From: Mycobacterium sp. URHB0044
GTDB taxonomy: Bacteria > Actinomycetota > Actinomycetes > Mycobacteriales > Mycobacteriaceae
Length of the DNA: 64,000 nucleotides
Direction of reading: 5' to 3'
Assembly (NCBI RefSeq): GCF_000620625.1
Contig: NZ_JIAW01000003.1
Location: forward strand, 124,001-188,000
The notes below the pieces were generated by a model. The model had not been told where the DNA came from, did not search any database, and worked only from the letters and a program-made list of their open reading frames with translations. This document shows, in pieces, positions 1 through 9,544 of this stretch. A program made the position numbers and the translations under genes. How positions within the stretch are numbered: position 1 is the first letter of the stretch; each line of letters starts with the position of its first letter.

Positions 1-3000
1 CGTCTCCAAAGCTGAGGACGGCACGTCCGTCTCCGCCGAACTCCGCTGGATCGAAGGCCAGCAAGACCGGCCCGTCCACGCCGACTCGGGCCGCATCGGC
101 ACCCGCCTTGCGCAATGCGAGGTCGAGTCGGTTCACCTGCTGCAGGAACTTGCGGTCGGCTCGGCTCGGCCGCGCACCGTCGTCGATCCTGGCTTGCACC
201 TGATCGGCTCGGTCTCGAAGCTGCTGCAGCACGCGATGATTGGCCGTGTGCCGATCGGCGGCTGGTATGCCCTCGGCGTTGCCGATGTGCTGCGGATGGG
301 TCTCGATCAGGGCTGTGCGCTGCTCGGACGTCAGCGCGTTCCACCAGGTGGCGTTGTTGCGCGCCCGCGCACGCGCCTCCTCCATCGGCCCCAGCGGATT
401 GCGCAACTCGTCGGGCCGCACGGGCGGTATCCGCTGCGCCAAGGCGGATTCCGCCACCTGTGCGGTATCGGCAGCGGTAACCTCGACCGGTACATCAGTA
501 GTGGGCGCGGTCTTTTCACGAGCGGGCACATGCTCGCCGTGCACCATGTCGCCGGTTCGGCCCGGATGATCGGTGGCGATCCAACCCACTCCGAGATCAC
601 GGGCGAATTGGACGTCGCTCTCGTCGTTGACGGTCCAGCAGTAGGTGGTAAGTCCTTGGCGCGCTGCGATGTCGACGAGTTCGGGTTGCGCGCGCAAGGT
701 CTTGATCGACGGGCCGATGGCGGTGGCGCCGACGGTGGCGGCGAGGTGGTGGGCCGTCGACCCCAGCAGCACGGTCGGCAGGTCCGGCGCAGCGCGGTGC
801 ACCCGCCAGATGGCATCCGGGTAGAACGAGATCACCGCCACCCGAGATTGGTCCGGTGTCGTCGGAGTGGCGAGACCGTGGCGGTCCAGCAGCGCCACCA
901 ATTCGCGTTCCAGTCGGCCGCCGTGCTCCTTGGCCTCGATGAACAGGGTGACCGGCCTGTCGTGTTCGGTGACCAGTTGCAGCAGTTGATCGAGCGTCAG
1001 TATCCCGGTGTCGCCCTCGGCATCTCCGAGCTCGTGGCTGGGGTGCTGGCTGCCGAAGTCGTACTGCTGCAGCTCCGCCAGTGTCATGTCGCCGACACGT
1101 CCGGTGCCGTTCGACGTCCGATCGATCCGCTTGTCGTGGATGCAGACCAGGTGGCCGTCCTTGGTGAGCCGGATGTCGGTCTCTAGACCGTCGGCGCCCT
1201 GCCGCAGTGCTTCCCGGTATGCGGCCAATGTCTGCTCGGGGAATTCGTGCGAGGCGCCGCGGTGTGCCACCACCATGCTGCCCGCTTCGCGGGGCACCCA
1301 GAGAGGACGACTGGTTTCTGCGGTGGACGAGGACGCATCGGTGTGTACCCGGTTGCCGGTGAAGGGTCTGCCGTCAGTGGCGGGACTGAGGGCGTCACGG
1401 GCGGCATGGAAGGCCGCGAGATCGCTGTGCAGGGCGAGCCGGGGCTTCGACGTTTCGTCGCCAACCCAGACGACTGCGGATGCGGACGACGTGTGCTGCA
1501 GCGTGGACTGGAGTTGGTCGAGCGCGGGACGGACGACGGTCCCCAATCGGTCGACCGACTGGCGTGCCGTGTGCCATGACACGTTGTCCGCGTGGTATGG
1601 GTCGGCTCCGAAGCTGAGAACGGCGCGGCCGTTGCCGCCGAACTCGGATGGATCGAGGGCCAACAACAGCGGCGGGTCGAGTCCTGCCCTGGCGGCGTCT
1701 GCTTCTGCCATGCGGACCGCCAGGTCGACGTCGTTCACGCGGGCCAGGAGCTTGCGTTCGGTACCGTTCGCGTGCCCGAATTCGTCGATCTTGGTCTGCA
1801 CCTTGTCGGCACGGTCCCGGAGTTCCTGTAGGAAGGCACGATTCGCGGTGTCGCGATCGACGGCCGGAATACCCTCGGCGTTGCCAATCCGGTAGGCGTG
1901 GACCTCGATGAGGGCCTGCCGTTGCTCGGCTGACAACCCGGCCCACCACGTCGCGTTGGCCCGTGCTCGCTCCGCTGCGAGCTCGGAGGAACCTATGGGA
2001 TTGACCAACCCCTCGGCCGGTATTCCCCTGTGCCCCAACGCCGCATCGGCGACCACGCCGGATTCCGGAAGGCCCTGCACGTGGCCGATTCGACTGGCGG
2101 CGGCGAACCGGCGACCACCGCCATCATGGGGGACGACGGGGTCACCGGTGGCATCGAGGTAGCCGACGGCGGTGCGGGTGACGGCGTCCTGGCCCCAATG
2201 CGGAGGCCACCCCGACCGCAGGCCGCTGTGGGCATCGATGAGGTAAATCTCGCCACCGTCGTTGACCGCAAGGTAGGCGTGGCCGCCCGAACGCCACCCG
2301 CGCCATTGCGACGCAAGCAGGGCCGACGACCCGGGACCGAGTTCCCGAAGCCTCTCTTCGATCTGCGCGTAGGTCGAGAATTCAGAGCTCGACCGGACCG
2401 CCGCGAAGAGCCGGAAGGCCTGCACACCGTTGGGCGACGGGACGGCCACCAGACGGAACTCGTGCCCGGGATACCTCGCCGACAACTCGTCGATGACTGC
2501 CGGCCCACAGCCGTTGGTCCGTTCGAAGTTCGGATTCCAGTAGTTGCGGCCGTGGACGGAATGGTGGGCCGTGGGGTCGTCGGGCAGTCGTAGGTGGCGA
2601 CCGATCGCGGGTTCGACGGTGACGTCGCGGGACCCGGACCCCAACCAGCGGGGGCGTTGGTCGAGTCTGCGGTGACCTTCGGTGTCGACGTCGGTGCTCT
2701 GCCCGGCAGCGATACGGCCGAAATTGGTCAACGATTCGCTGCGCACACGAGGGCTGGCCCCCGGGTCCATGTACGCCCAGTAGAGACTGTGGGTCATCCG
2801 CGAGCCCGGGCCGAGATGGTCCACGGCGGCGGGGAATTCGGCGGTAACGCGTCGCGCGCCGAAGGAATCCATGGCCGGGTCGATGCCTTGGCCGACGCGT
2901 GCAGGCGTGAGGTTCCGGCCGCGGTGGTTGGGGCGATCGCCACCGAGACCGGTGGTCCTGTCGCGAGAGGAAGACGCGACGAAGACGTTGTCTGCTCCGA

Positions 3001-6000
3001 TGCCGAAATCACTGGCATGACGTAGGGGGCCCGCGCCCGGCGAACCGATCAACGTGACGGTCTGCATCTCGCCGGCCAACCGGCCGCCCTGCCCGGCATG
3101 GCTGACTGTGCTCGACCCGTACGAATGGGCGAAGACGTGGTTGCCGCGGAAGTGGCTGCCGTCGCCTGCGAACACGTCGCGGCCGGCGTTGAACGACGAG
3201 ATGTCGCTGGCGAAGATGTTGCCGCCCTGGCGCGCCAACCGTTGGAAGACGACGTTCGGGTCCCAGCTGCCCGGCGCCCGGTAGCCGATGTACGTGATCG
3301 ACGCCGCCGACAGGTCGGGGTTCTGCTGCAGAGTGGACTGCAGCTGATTGAACGCCCGCATCATCATCGGGTGCATCTTGTCGATCGTCGTGGTCATGCC
3401 GGGCACGTACCAGGACACCGACTTCGCGGTGTAGGGATCCTCGCCGAAGCTGACGATGGCGCGCCCAGCACCACCGAACGCCCACGGGTCCAACGCGAGC
3501 AGATACGGGCCGCCCACACCCGCACGGTGCGCGTTCGCAACCCCCTTGCGCATCGCGTCCTCGATCTCCTCCATCAAGTCGACGAACTGCGCTTGCTTGT
3601 TGTTGAGGGCCACACCGTTACTGCGTCGCGACACCAGAACATCGCGATGCGCCAAGTACCGCTGCAGCATCCGGGAATTGGCCTCGTGACGATCCATCGG
3701 CGGGATGCCCTCGGCATTGCCGACCTCGTGCGGATACGCTTCGATCAGGGCCCGCCGCTGGTTGTCGGTCAACCCCTTCCACCACTTGCCGTTGGCCTCC
3801 GCGCGTGCCACGGCGCGGTTCGTCGGAACCCGATGATCGACCGGACTCATCAAGTCGCGAGCCCGTATCCCCCTGTCCTGCAATGCCGCATCCGCCACCA
3901 CCTTGACCGGTGCTGGGACCTGCTGCACTTCGCCGACCTCGGCCGCCGTCAACTCGGCCACCGGGCTGGGCTGCCCGACGGGACTGGTCGCCACCGAATC
4001 GAGCGGAACGTTGCGGAAAGGCGGGTTCCACAGATGGCGTCGCCTGACGGAATGGTCGGCCGCTGGATCGTCGGCGAGTCGCAGCGGCCGTCCGATCGCG
4101 GGTTCGACTGTGTGCTCGGTCGTTCCACCACGCAGCCGCCGGGGATGCTCGCCGACCCTGCGGTGACCTTCGCTGTCGATGTCGCCGGCCCGCCCCGCGG
4201 CGATGCGCCCGAAGTTGGTCAGCGACTCGCTGCGGACGTGGGGGTTTGCCCCGGGGTCCAGGTATGCCCAGTAGAGGCTGTGGGTCATCCGCGAGCCCCC
4301 GCCCGCACGGTCGATCGCGGCGGGGAATTCGGCGGTGATCCGCCTCGCGCCAAAGGTATCCATCGACGGATCCACACCCTGGCCCAATCGTTCGGGCGAG
4401 TGGTTGCGTCCGAAGCGCCCGGGCCGGTCGCCTCCCAGCGCGGTGGTCAGATCACGCGACGACGACGCAACGAACACGTTGTCGCCGATACCGAACTCGC
4501 TGGCGTGCCGGAGATTCCCGGCGCCCGGTGACCCGATCAGCGTGATGGTCCTAACCTCGTCCGCCAACCGTCCGTCCTGTCCGGCGTGACTGACGGTGGA
4601 CGAGCCGTATGAATGGGCGAAGACGTGGTTGCCGCTGAAGTGGCTGCCGTCGCCCGCGAAGATGTCGCGGCCGGCGTTGAACGACAGGATGTCGCTTGCG
4701 AAGATCTGGCCGCCGTCGATCGCCATCTGCCGACTGAGAACGTTCCTGTCCCAGCTGCCAGGCGGCTTGTAGCCGAGATAGGTGATGGAGGCCGCCGACA
4801 GTTCGGGATTCTCCCGCAGGGTGGACTGCAGCTGGTGGAACCCCCGCTGCATCATCGTGTTCAATTTCTCGATCGTGGTCGACATTCCGGGCACGTACCA
4901 GGACACCGACTCCGCGGTGTAGGGGTCGTGACCCACGCTGACGATGGCCCGACCGACGCCGTCGAAGGCAAACGGGTCGAGCGCCAACAGATACGGGCCG
5001 CCGACTCCCGCCCGTTGAGTGTTCCTCTCCCCCGTGCGTATCGCACGCTCGATCTGGTCCATCAGATCGACGAACTGCTGCTCCTTCTTGTTGATCGCGA
5101 CGCCGTTCTGCCGCCGCGACACCAATACGTCACGATCCGCCAGATGCTGCTGCAACATAAGGGAATTCGCCTCATGCCGAGCCATCGGCGGAATACCCTC
5201 GGCGTTGCCGACCTGATGGGGATAGGTCTCGATCAACGCCCTCCGTTGAGCCTCGGTCAACCCTCTCCACCAATGACCATTGGCCTCCGCGCGCGCCACG
5301 GCACTTCGAACCGGCACCCGGTGATCGGCGGGGCTCATCAGATCGCCGGCGGATATTCCCCTGTCCGCCAATGCCAGATCCGCCCGCTCTTGGGACGACA
5401 TCGGCGGCTCGAGCTGCGAGACGGCGCCGTCAACGGCGTGGCTCGGCTCGATCTCGGCAGGATGCGCACGCCACCGTGGATTCCAGAGCCGCCGGCTTTC
5501 GCGGTCGACCGACTGCTCGGTGTCGCCGTCGAGGCGGAGCGGCCTGTCGGCCGCGGGTTCAACGGTGCCGTCGCGGGTTCCCCCGAACAGTCGCCGCGGG
5601 CGCTCGCCGACGGTGCGATGGCCTTCGGTGTCCACCCGGCCGGCGTGCCCGGAGGCGATCCTCCCGAAGTTGGCCAGCGACTCGCTGCGCAGCGGAGGGT
5701 CGGCGCCCCTGTCGGCGAATCGGTAGTACGCGTTGTGGGTACCGCGGTTTCCCCGCTGATCCATGGCCGAGGAGAACTCCGCCGTGATGCGCTGGGCGCC
5801 AAAGGATTGCATCGCGGGATCGACGCCGAGACCGAAGCCGAAGAGGCGACCCGTCGCGCCGGGTATTCGACCGCCGAGCGCGGTGAACGGATCCCTCGAC
5901 GACGAGGCGACGTAGACGTTGTCTGCGCCGATGCCGAAGTCGCCGGCGTGCCGAAGTGGTCCCGCTCCCGACGAACCCGCCAGCGTGACCGTGCGAATAT

Positions 6001-9000
6001 CGTTGGCGAGCCGACCGTCCCGGCCGGCGTAACTAGTGGTCGTGGCTCCGTAGGAGTGCGCGAAGACGTTGTTGGCGCTGAAGTGACTGCCGTCATCGGC
6101 CAACGTGTCGCGCGCCGCGTTGAACGCCCGGATGTCGCTGTAGAGCATCTTGGCGCCCTCGCGGGCGTAGGTGTGGCCCGCGGCGCGCCAGCTGTGCCGA
6201 CCGCTTGGCGTGTCGTAACCGATCCACGCGATCGATGACGCCGACACCGACGAGTCCTCGGCGAGCGTGGATTGCAGGTGGTTGAGCGCATCACCCATGC
6301 AGTAGCCGAGCTGATCGATCGTCATGCCCTGGCCCGGCACGTGCCAGGCCACCATGTCCGCCTTGTACGGGTCTTCGCCGAAGCTGACCACCGCGCGCCC
6401 GCCACCGTTGAACGCCCCTGAATCGAACGCCAGCAACAGCGGCCCGCCCACACTTGCCTCGGTCGCCAGATCACCTGCCCTGTCCAGCGCCTCCTGAATC
6501 CGATCGAGGCGTGCCAGCTCCTTGCGCTGGAAGCGGGTGAGCCGCTCGCCGCGATCACGCCACGCCTGAAGTTCCCTGCGCTGCTGATCCAGTGCGTGGG
6601 TGTTGGCGGCGTGACGCGCGCCGGCGGGGATGCCTTCCGCATTGCCGATGTGGTGCGGATAGGCGTCGATCAGTGCGCGTTGCTCGTCGCCCGTGAGCCC
6701 GTGCCACCACGTGGCGTTGTCCCGGGCCCGTTCACTTGCAGCCTCCATCAGGCCCAGGGGGTTGCGCAGCCCGTCCGCGTTCTGCACACCGCGCCTGCTC
6801 AACGCGTCGTCGGCCAACTGGTCCTGCGGCGTGACGTCACGCCACCGCTCCCCCGGATCGCCGTCCGGGTGCCCCTTCACGTCACCAACCGCGTCCGCGG
6901 CGGCCAGCTCGTTGCGGCTCCCGTCCATCGGGTGCACGGCCATGCCGCGGCTGTCGAGGTAACCAACGGCTGTGCGCGACACCGCATGCTGGCCCCAATG
7001 AGGTGGCCAACCCGTCCGTTCCCCGGTTCGCGAGTCGATGACGTGGATCTCGCCGCCGTCATTCACCGCCAGGTAGGCGTGCCCGCCCTGGCGATGGCCG
7101 TCACCGGCCCACGCGGACGTCAGGATCGCCGACGAGCCGGGGCCCAGCTGTCGTAGCCTGTCCGCCACGTCGGCATAGGACGCGAAGTCGGGACGCGACC
7201 CGGCGCCCTCGAACAGCGCCCGGGCGGGGACGCCGGTGGCCGTCGACGCGGCCTGCACGCGGAAGTCTCGGCCGTACCTGGTCGACAACGCGTCGGCGAC
7301 GTGGTTCGCGCAGTTGTCGTGCGGGTCGGCCCGCCGGTCGGCGGTGGGCCCGGTTGCCTCTGTCGTGGTGGTCGGCTCGGCACCTTGCACAGCGGTGTCG
7401 GCGACCCGGGCAGCCGGCGCGCCAGTCGTTTCGGAAGCGGACGCGGTCTTGGTCGGAGACGCCGAAACATTCTCTTGCACAGGCCGTGTCGGTGTCGGCG
7501 CGGGACTTGCGGTCGCGGGCTGGGTGGTGGGTGTCGCAGCAGCTGGATGGGAGGCCGGGGGTTGCGGTGCCGTCGTCGGTGGAACGGCGGCATTGGCAGC
7601 GGGAGCGACGGGCGCGACGGACGCCGCGGATGGCTCCGGGGCGCTGACGGTCGCCTGGGTGGCGGGTGCCGGGTCGGTTGGCCCTACGCTGGCCTGGTCG
7701 GCGGTCGGCTGGACGCTGGATTCGGGACCGGTTTGCGGGACGGAGAGTGAGCCGTCCTGCGTGGGCGCCGGATGTGGCTGGTCCACAACGGAATTAGCCG
7801 GTGCATCGTTGTGAGCCGGGAGGTCGGCGGTGTGCGCGTCGGGGGTATGAGCGTTGGCAGTGTGGGTGTCCGCGGTGTGGCTGTCGTCGGTGTGAACGTC
7901 GGCAGCGGGCGCGTCGGCGGCTGCTCTTTCCTCCGGTGCATGCGTGGTCGGATCGTCTGCGTCCGCGGGACGTGTCGAAGGTGCCTCCTCGTCCACTGCG
8001 ACGCCGGCCTTGGCGGGCCGGCTGTTGGGAGTATCAGTCGACGATCGTGCCGCCGGATCACTGCGCGCGGCAGCGGTATTGAGCTGCCCGTTGCCCGATT
8101 CGCCGGCGACGCGTGCACCACCGGCCTTGGGCGGCGCCTGACCGTTGACGGATGGTTCGTCGGTCTTCGGCTCGGTGTCCGGCTCGGCGTTCGTCGCATC
8201 GTCGTCGTCGAACAGCGGGCCGCCGGGGAGCGGCTCACGCAACGGAGGTTCCCCTGTGCGATCCGGGAGACCCGTCCGCGCCTCGGTGTCCGGGTGGCCC
8301 GCGTGCCCGCCGAGACCCTTCACACCGCCGATGCTGGATCCGGCCGAACTGCCGATCACCGCCAACGTGTCGAATTCGCCTCCGACGGCTGCGGTGCCTG
8401 CCACGTTGCCCGCGATCCCTGCGGTGAACATCGTCGTCATGCCCTTGGCCGCGCGCCCCAGCTTGCTCGCGCCGGGACCAAGTCCGTGGCTCACGGGCAG
8501 GGCCGTGCCACCGCCGGCTGCGCCGCCGATGAAGGAGGCGACCGCGTTCTGCCGAATGAGGTCCGGCCGCCACGTCGAGTTTCCCTGACCTACCTGGATG
8601 CCCTGGACGATGCCCTCTTGGGCCAGCCCTTGGCCCAGCTCCTGGAAGGCTTCCCTCACCCCGTGGTGGACAAGGTCTTTGATCGTCGTTTGTTCGAGCA
8701 TTTGACCGAGCTTGGTGGAGATTCGCTCGAATACCGTTGCCATGAGCCGGCGAATCGACGTCATCGTCGCCCACTCGATGGTGGGAATCCACGCCGTGGA
8801 TGCGCCGAAAGTCTCGACCGAGTTGGCCAGGCACCAACTGATCTCCACCGCTGCCAGTGCCAGGCCGACGATGATCGAGAGCTTGCTGTACTCGATCTCG
8901 ACGCCGAGACTGTGCGCCCCATCGCCAAGCGCCGAAGCCCCCTGCGCGAGCTTGTCGACTGAGTAGTCGCCGCCGAACAGCATCTCGAACTGATCGTCTG

Positions 9001-9202
9001 CCGCCATCGCGGTGTCGCCGAACAACACCGACAGCGTCTCGCTGCGGACCCGGTTCAGATCCGGGATGAGGTCCTGCAGTTCAGCAGCGGCACTGGCGAA
9101 GTGCTCGTTGATGCTCCACATGCGGGTTTCGCTGCCCTGCGGCCACGCCCCGCCAGCCAGATACGACACCCACTGCAGTTCCGGCGGAAATGTGATGTCC
9201 AT
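1..9202 (-). CDS. Giant multidomain ESX-linked polymorphic toxin (3' end outside window)
   Basis: One minus-strand frame stays open from an ATG at 9202 to the left edge (3067 codons, no stop). Domains in order: WXG100/CpnT-like helical N-terminus (about 1-300); Pro/Ala/Thr/Asp linker (310-620) with repeated HTAD units; papain-like toxin domain with C631, H708, D723; three DUF1023-type alpha/beta-hydrolase modules with nucleophile serines S1050, S1531, S2027 in AHSYG motifs and a later THxxY histidine; a second papain-like domain (C2232, H2308, D2323); a hydrolase module lacking its serine half, joined to a glycerophosphodiester phosphodiesterase domain (2643-2880, VAHRGA and IHDKRIDRTSNGTG motifs); and the start of another module. 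It is the last visible gene of an operon with a WXG100 gene directly upstream, so it is probably exported by the adjacent ESX system. Any C-terminal domain and immunity gene lie beyond the edge. The open frame is certain; the domain names rest on motif recognition. Confidence 0.9.
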   Translation of the reverse strand, partial: MDITFPPELQWVSYLAGGAWPQGSETRMWSINEHFASAAAELQDLIPDLNRVRSETLSVLFGDTAMAADDQFEMLFGGDYSVDKLAQGASALGDGAHSLGVEIEYSKLSIIVGLALAAVEISWCLANSVETFGASTAWIPTIEWATMTSIRRLMATVFERISTKLGQMLEQTTIKDLVHHGVREAFQELGQGLAQEGIVQGIQVGQGNSTWRPDLIRQNAVASFIGGAAGGGTALPVSHGLGPGASKLGRAAKGMTTMFTAGIAGNVAGTAAVGGEFDTLAVIGSSAGSSIGGVKGLGGHAGHPDTEARTGLPDRTGEPPLREPLPGGPLFDDDDATNAEPDTEPKTDEPSVNGQAPPKAGGARVAGESGNGQLNTAAARSDPAARSSTDTPNSRPAKAGVAVDEEAPSTRPADADDPTTHAPEERAAADAPAADVHTDDSHTADTHTANAHTPDAHTADLPAHNDAPANSVVDQPHPAPTQDGSLSVPQTGPESSVQPTADQASVGPTDPAPATQATVSAPEPSAASVAPVAPAANAAVPPTTAPQPPASHPAAATPTTQPATASPAPTPTRPVQENVSASPTKTASASETTGAPAARVADTAVQGAEPTTTTEATGPTADRRADPHDNCANHVADALSTRYGRDFRVQAASTATGVPARALFEGAGSRPDFASYADVADRLRQLGPGSSAILTSAWAGDGHRQGGHAYLAVNDGGEIHVIDSRTGERTGWPPHWGQHAVSRTAVGYLDSRGMAVHPMDGSRNELAAADAVGDVKGHPDGDPGERWRDVTPQDQLADDALSRRGVQNADGLRNPLGLMEAASERARDNATWWHGLTGDEQRALIDAYPHHIGNAEGIPAGARHAANTHALDQQRRELQAWRDRGERLTRFQRKELARLDRIQEALDRAGDLATEASVGGPLLLAFDSGAFNGGGRAVVSFGEDPYKADMVAWHVPGQGMTIDQLGYCMGDALNHLQSTLAEDSSVSASSIAWIGYDTPSGRHSWRAAGHTYAREGAKMLYSDIRAFNAARDTLADDGSHFSANNVFAHSYGATTTSYAGRDGRLANDIRTVTLAGSSGAGPLRHAGDFGIGADNVYVASSSRDPFTALGGRIPGATGRLFGFGLGVDPAMQSFGAQRITAEFSSAMDQRGNRGTHNAYYRFADRGADPPLRSESLANFGRIASGHAGRVDTEGHRTVGERPRRLFGGTRDGTVEPAADRPLRLDGDTEQSVDRESRRLWNPRWRAHPAEIEPSHAVDGAVSQLEPPMSSQERADLALADRGISAGDLMSPADHRVPVRSAVARAEANGHWWRGLTEAQRRALIETYPHQVGNAEGIPPMARHEANSLMLQQHLADRDVLVSRRQNGVAINKKEQQFVDLMDQIERAIRTGERNTQRAGVGGPYLLALDPFAFDGVGRAIVSVGHDPYTAESVSWYVPGMSTTIEKLNTMMQRGFHQLQSTLRENPELSAASITYLGYKPPGSWDRNVLSRQMAIDGGQIFASDILSFNAGRDIFAGDGSHFSGNHVFAHSYGSSTVSHAGQDGRLADEVRTITLIGSPGAGNLRHASEFGIGDNVFVASSSRDLTTALGGDRPGRFGRNHSPERLGQGVDPSMDTFGARRITAEFPAAIDRAGGGSRMTHSLYWAYLDPGANPHVRSESLTNFGRIAAGRAGDIDSEGHRRVGEHPRRLRGGTTEHTVEPAIGRPLRLADDPAADHSVRRRHLWNPPFRNVPLDSVATSPVGQPSPVAELTAAEVGEVQQVPAPVKVVADAALQDRGIRARDLMSPVDHRVPTNRAVARAEANGKWWKGLTDNQRRALIEAYPHEVGNAEGIPPMDRHEANSRMLQRYLAHRDVLVSRRSNGVALNNKQAQFVDLMEEIEDAMRKGVANAHRAGVGGPYLLALDPWAFGGAGRAIVSFGEDPYTAKSVSWYVPGMTTTIDKMHPMMMRAFNQLQSTLQQNPDLSAASITYIGYRAPGSWDPNVVFQRLARQGGNIFASDISSFNAGRDVFAGDGSHFRGNHVFAHSYGSSTVSHAGQGGRLAGEMQTVTLIGSPGAGPLRHASDFGIGADNVFVASSSRDRTTGLGGDRPNHRGRNLTPARVGQGIDPAMDSFGARRVTAEFPAAVDHLGPGSRMTHSLYWAYMDPGASPRVRSESLTNFGRIAAGQSTDVDTEGHRRLDQRPRWLGSGSRDVTVEPAIGRHLRLPDDPTAHHSVHGRNYWNPNFERTNGCGPAVIDELSARYPGHEFRLVAVPSPNGVQAFRLFAAVRSSSEFSTYAQIEERLRELGPGSSALLASQWRGWRSGGHAYLAVNDGGEIYLIDAHSGLRSGWPPHWGQDAVTRTAVGYLDATGDPVVPHDGGGRRFAAASRIGHVQGLPESGVVADAALGHRGIPAEGLVNPIGSSELAAERARANATWWAGLSAEQRQALIEVHAYRIGNAEGIPAVDRDTANRAFLQELRDRADKVQTKIDEFGHANGTERKLLARVNDVDLAVRMAEADAARAGLDPPLLLALDPSEFGGNGRAVLSFGADPYHADNVSWHTARQSVDRLGTVVRPALDQLQSTLQHTSSASAVVWVGDETSKPRLALHSDLAAFHAARDALSPATDGRPFTGNRVHTDASSSTAETSRPLWVPREAGSMVVAHRGASHEFPEQTLAAYREALRQGADGLETDIRLTKDGHLVCIHDKRIDRTSNGTGRVGDMTLAELQQYDFGSQHPSHELGDAEGDTGILTLDQLLQLVTEHDRPVTLFIEAKEHGGRLERELVALLDRHGLATPTTPDQSRVAVISFYPDAIWRVHRAAPDLPTVLLGSTAHHLAATVGATAIGPSIKTLRAQPELVDIAARQGLTTYCWTVNDESDVQFARDLGVGWIATDHPGRTGDMVHGEHVPAREKTAPTTDVPVEVTAADTAQVAESALAQRIPPVRPDELRNPLGPMEEARARARNNATWWNALTSEQRTALIETHPQHIGNAEGIPAADRHTANHRVLQQLRDRADQVQARIDDGARPSRADRKFLQQVNRLDLALRKAGADAARVGVDGPVLLAFDPAEFGGDGRAVLSFGD
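2530..5395 (-). repeat. Tandem duplication of a hydrolase module inside the giant toxin gene
   Basis: Two consecutive modules are closely similar at DNA and protein level. The MSP(A/V)DH motif (codons at 5338 and 3850) and the catalytic serine (codons at 4612 and 3124) are both exactly 1488 bp (496 codons) apart. The module to the right (serine codon at 6055) is a more diverged relative. This points to a fairly recent in-frame duplication. Confidence 0.85.
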
Positions 9203-9243
9203 GGGAAACCGGTGCGGCGACGCGCCGCACCAAGGCGTCGAGC

Positions 9244-9540
9244 CTAGGCCTGGTCGTTACGCTCGAAGGAGTCCGCGGCGCCCTTCAGCGCGCGCGAATA
9301 GTAGTCGAGCAGCTCGGTTTTGGCGGCGACCGACCCATCCACCCAGTTGAGCTGAGCCAGATAGCCGCCCGATCCGTTGGCGAACTGATCGCCCATCTCG
9401 TCGTCCCCCCACGCAACGCCTTCGGCACTCAGCCGGTTCTGCAGCGTCGCCAGAACCTCCTTCATCCTACTGCTGACGTCATGGAGGTGTTCGGACGTTC
9501 CACGCAGTTCGGGCGGCGTCACTCCAAGGTAGTCGGCCAT
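9244..9540 (-). CDS. WXG100-family (Esx-like) protein
   Basis: This is a 98-residue helix-turn-helix protein with the size and composition of the WXG100 family of ESX substrates. The turn reads GVAWGDDEMGDQF near residues 42-54, a WGD variant of WxG. It lies between a YbaB-like gene (4 bp upstream) and the giant toxin gene (41 bp downstream), as expected for a partner that pairs with the toxin's WXG100-like N-terminus for secretion. Only one such small gene is next to the toxin, so I infer pairing with the toxin's own N-terminal domain rather than with a second Esx protein. No YxxxD/E tail motif is obvious at its C-terminus. Confidence 0.85.
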   Translation of the reverse strand: MADYLGVTPPELRGTSEHLHDVSSRMKEVLATLQNRLSAEGVAWGDDEMGDQFANGSGGYLAQLNWVDGSVAAKTELLDYYSRALKGAADSFERNDQA

Positions 9541-9544
9541 CGAT

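Noticed and set aside
4613..6238. A 541-codon plus-strand open frame and others in 1-9 kb
   Set aside because: They are opposite the giant minus-strand frame, which carries the catalytic motifs and stays in phase at 9202, 7303, 2509, 1276 and position 2.
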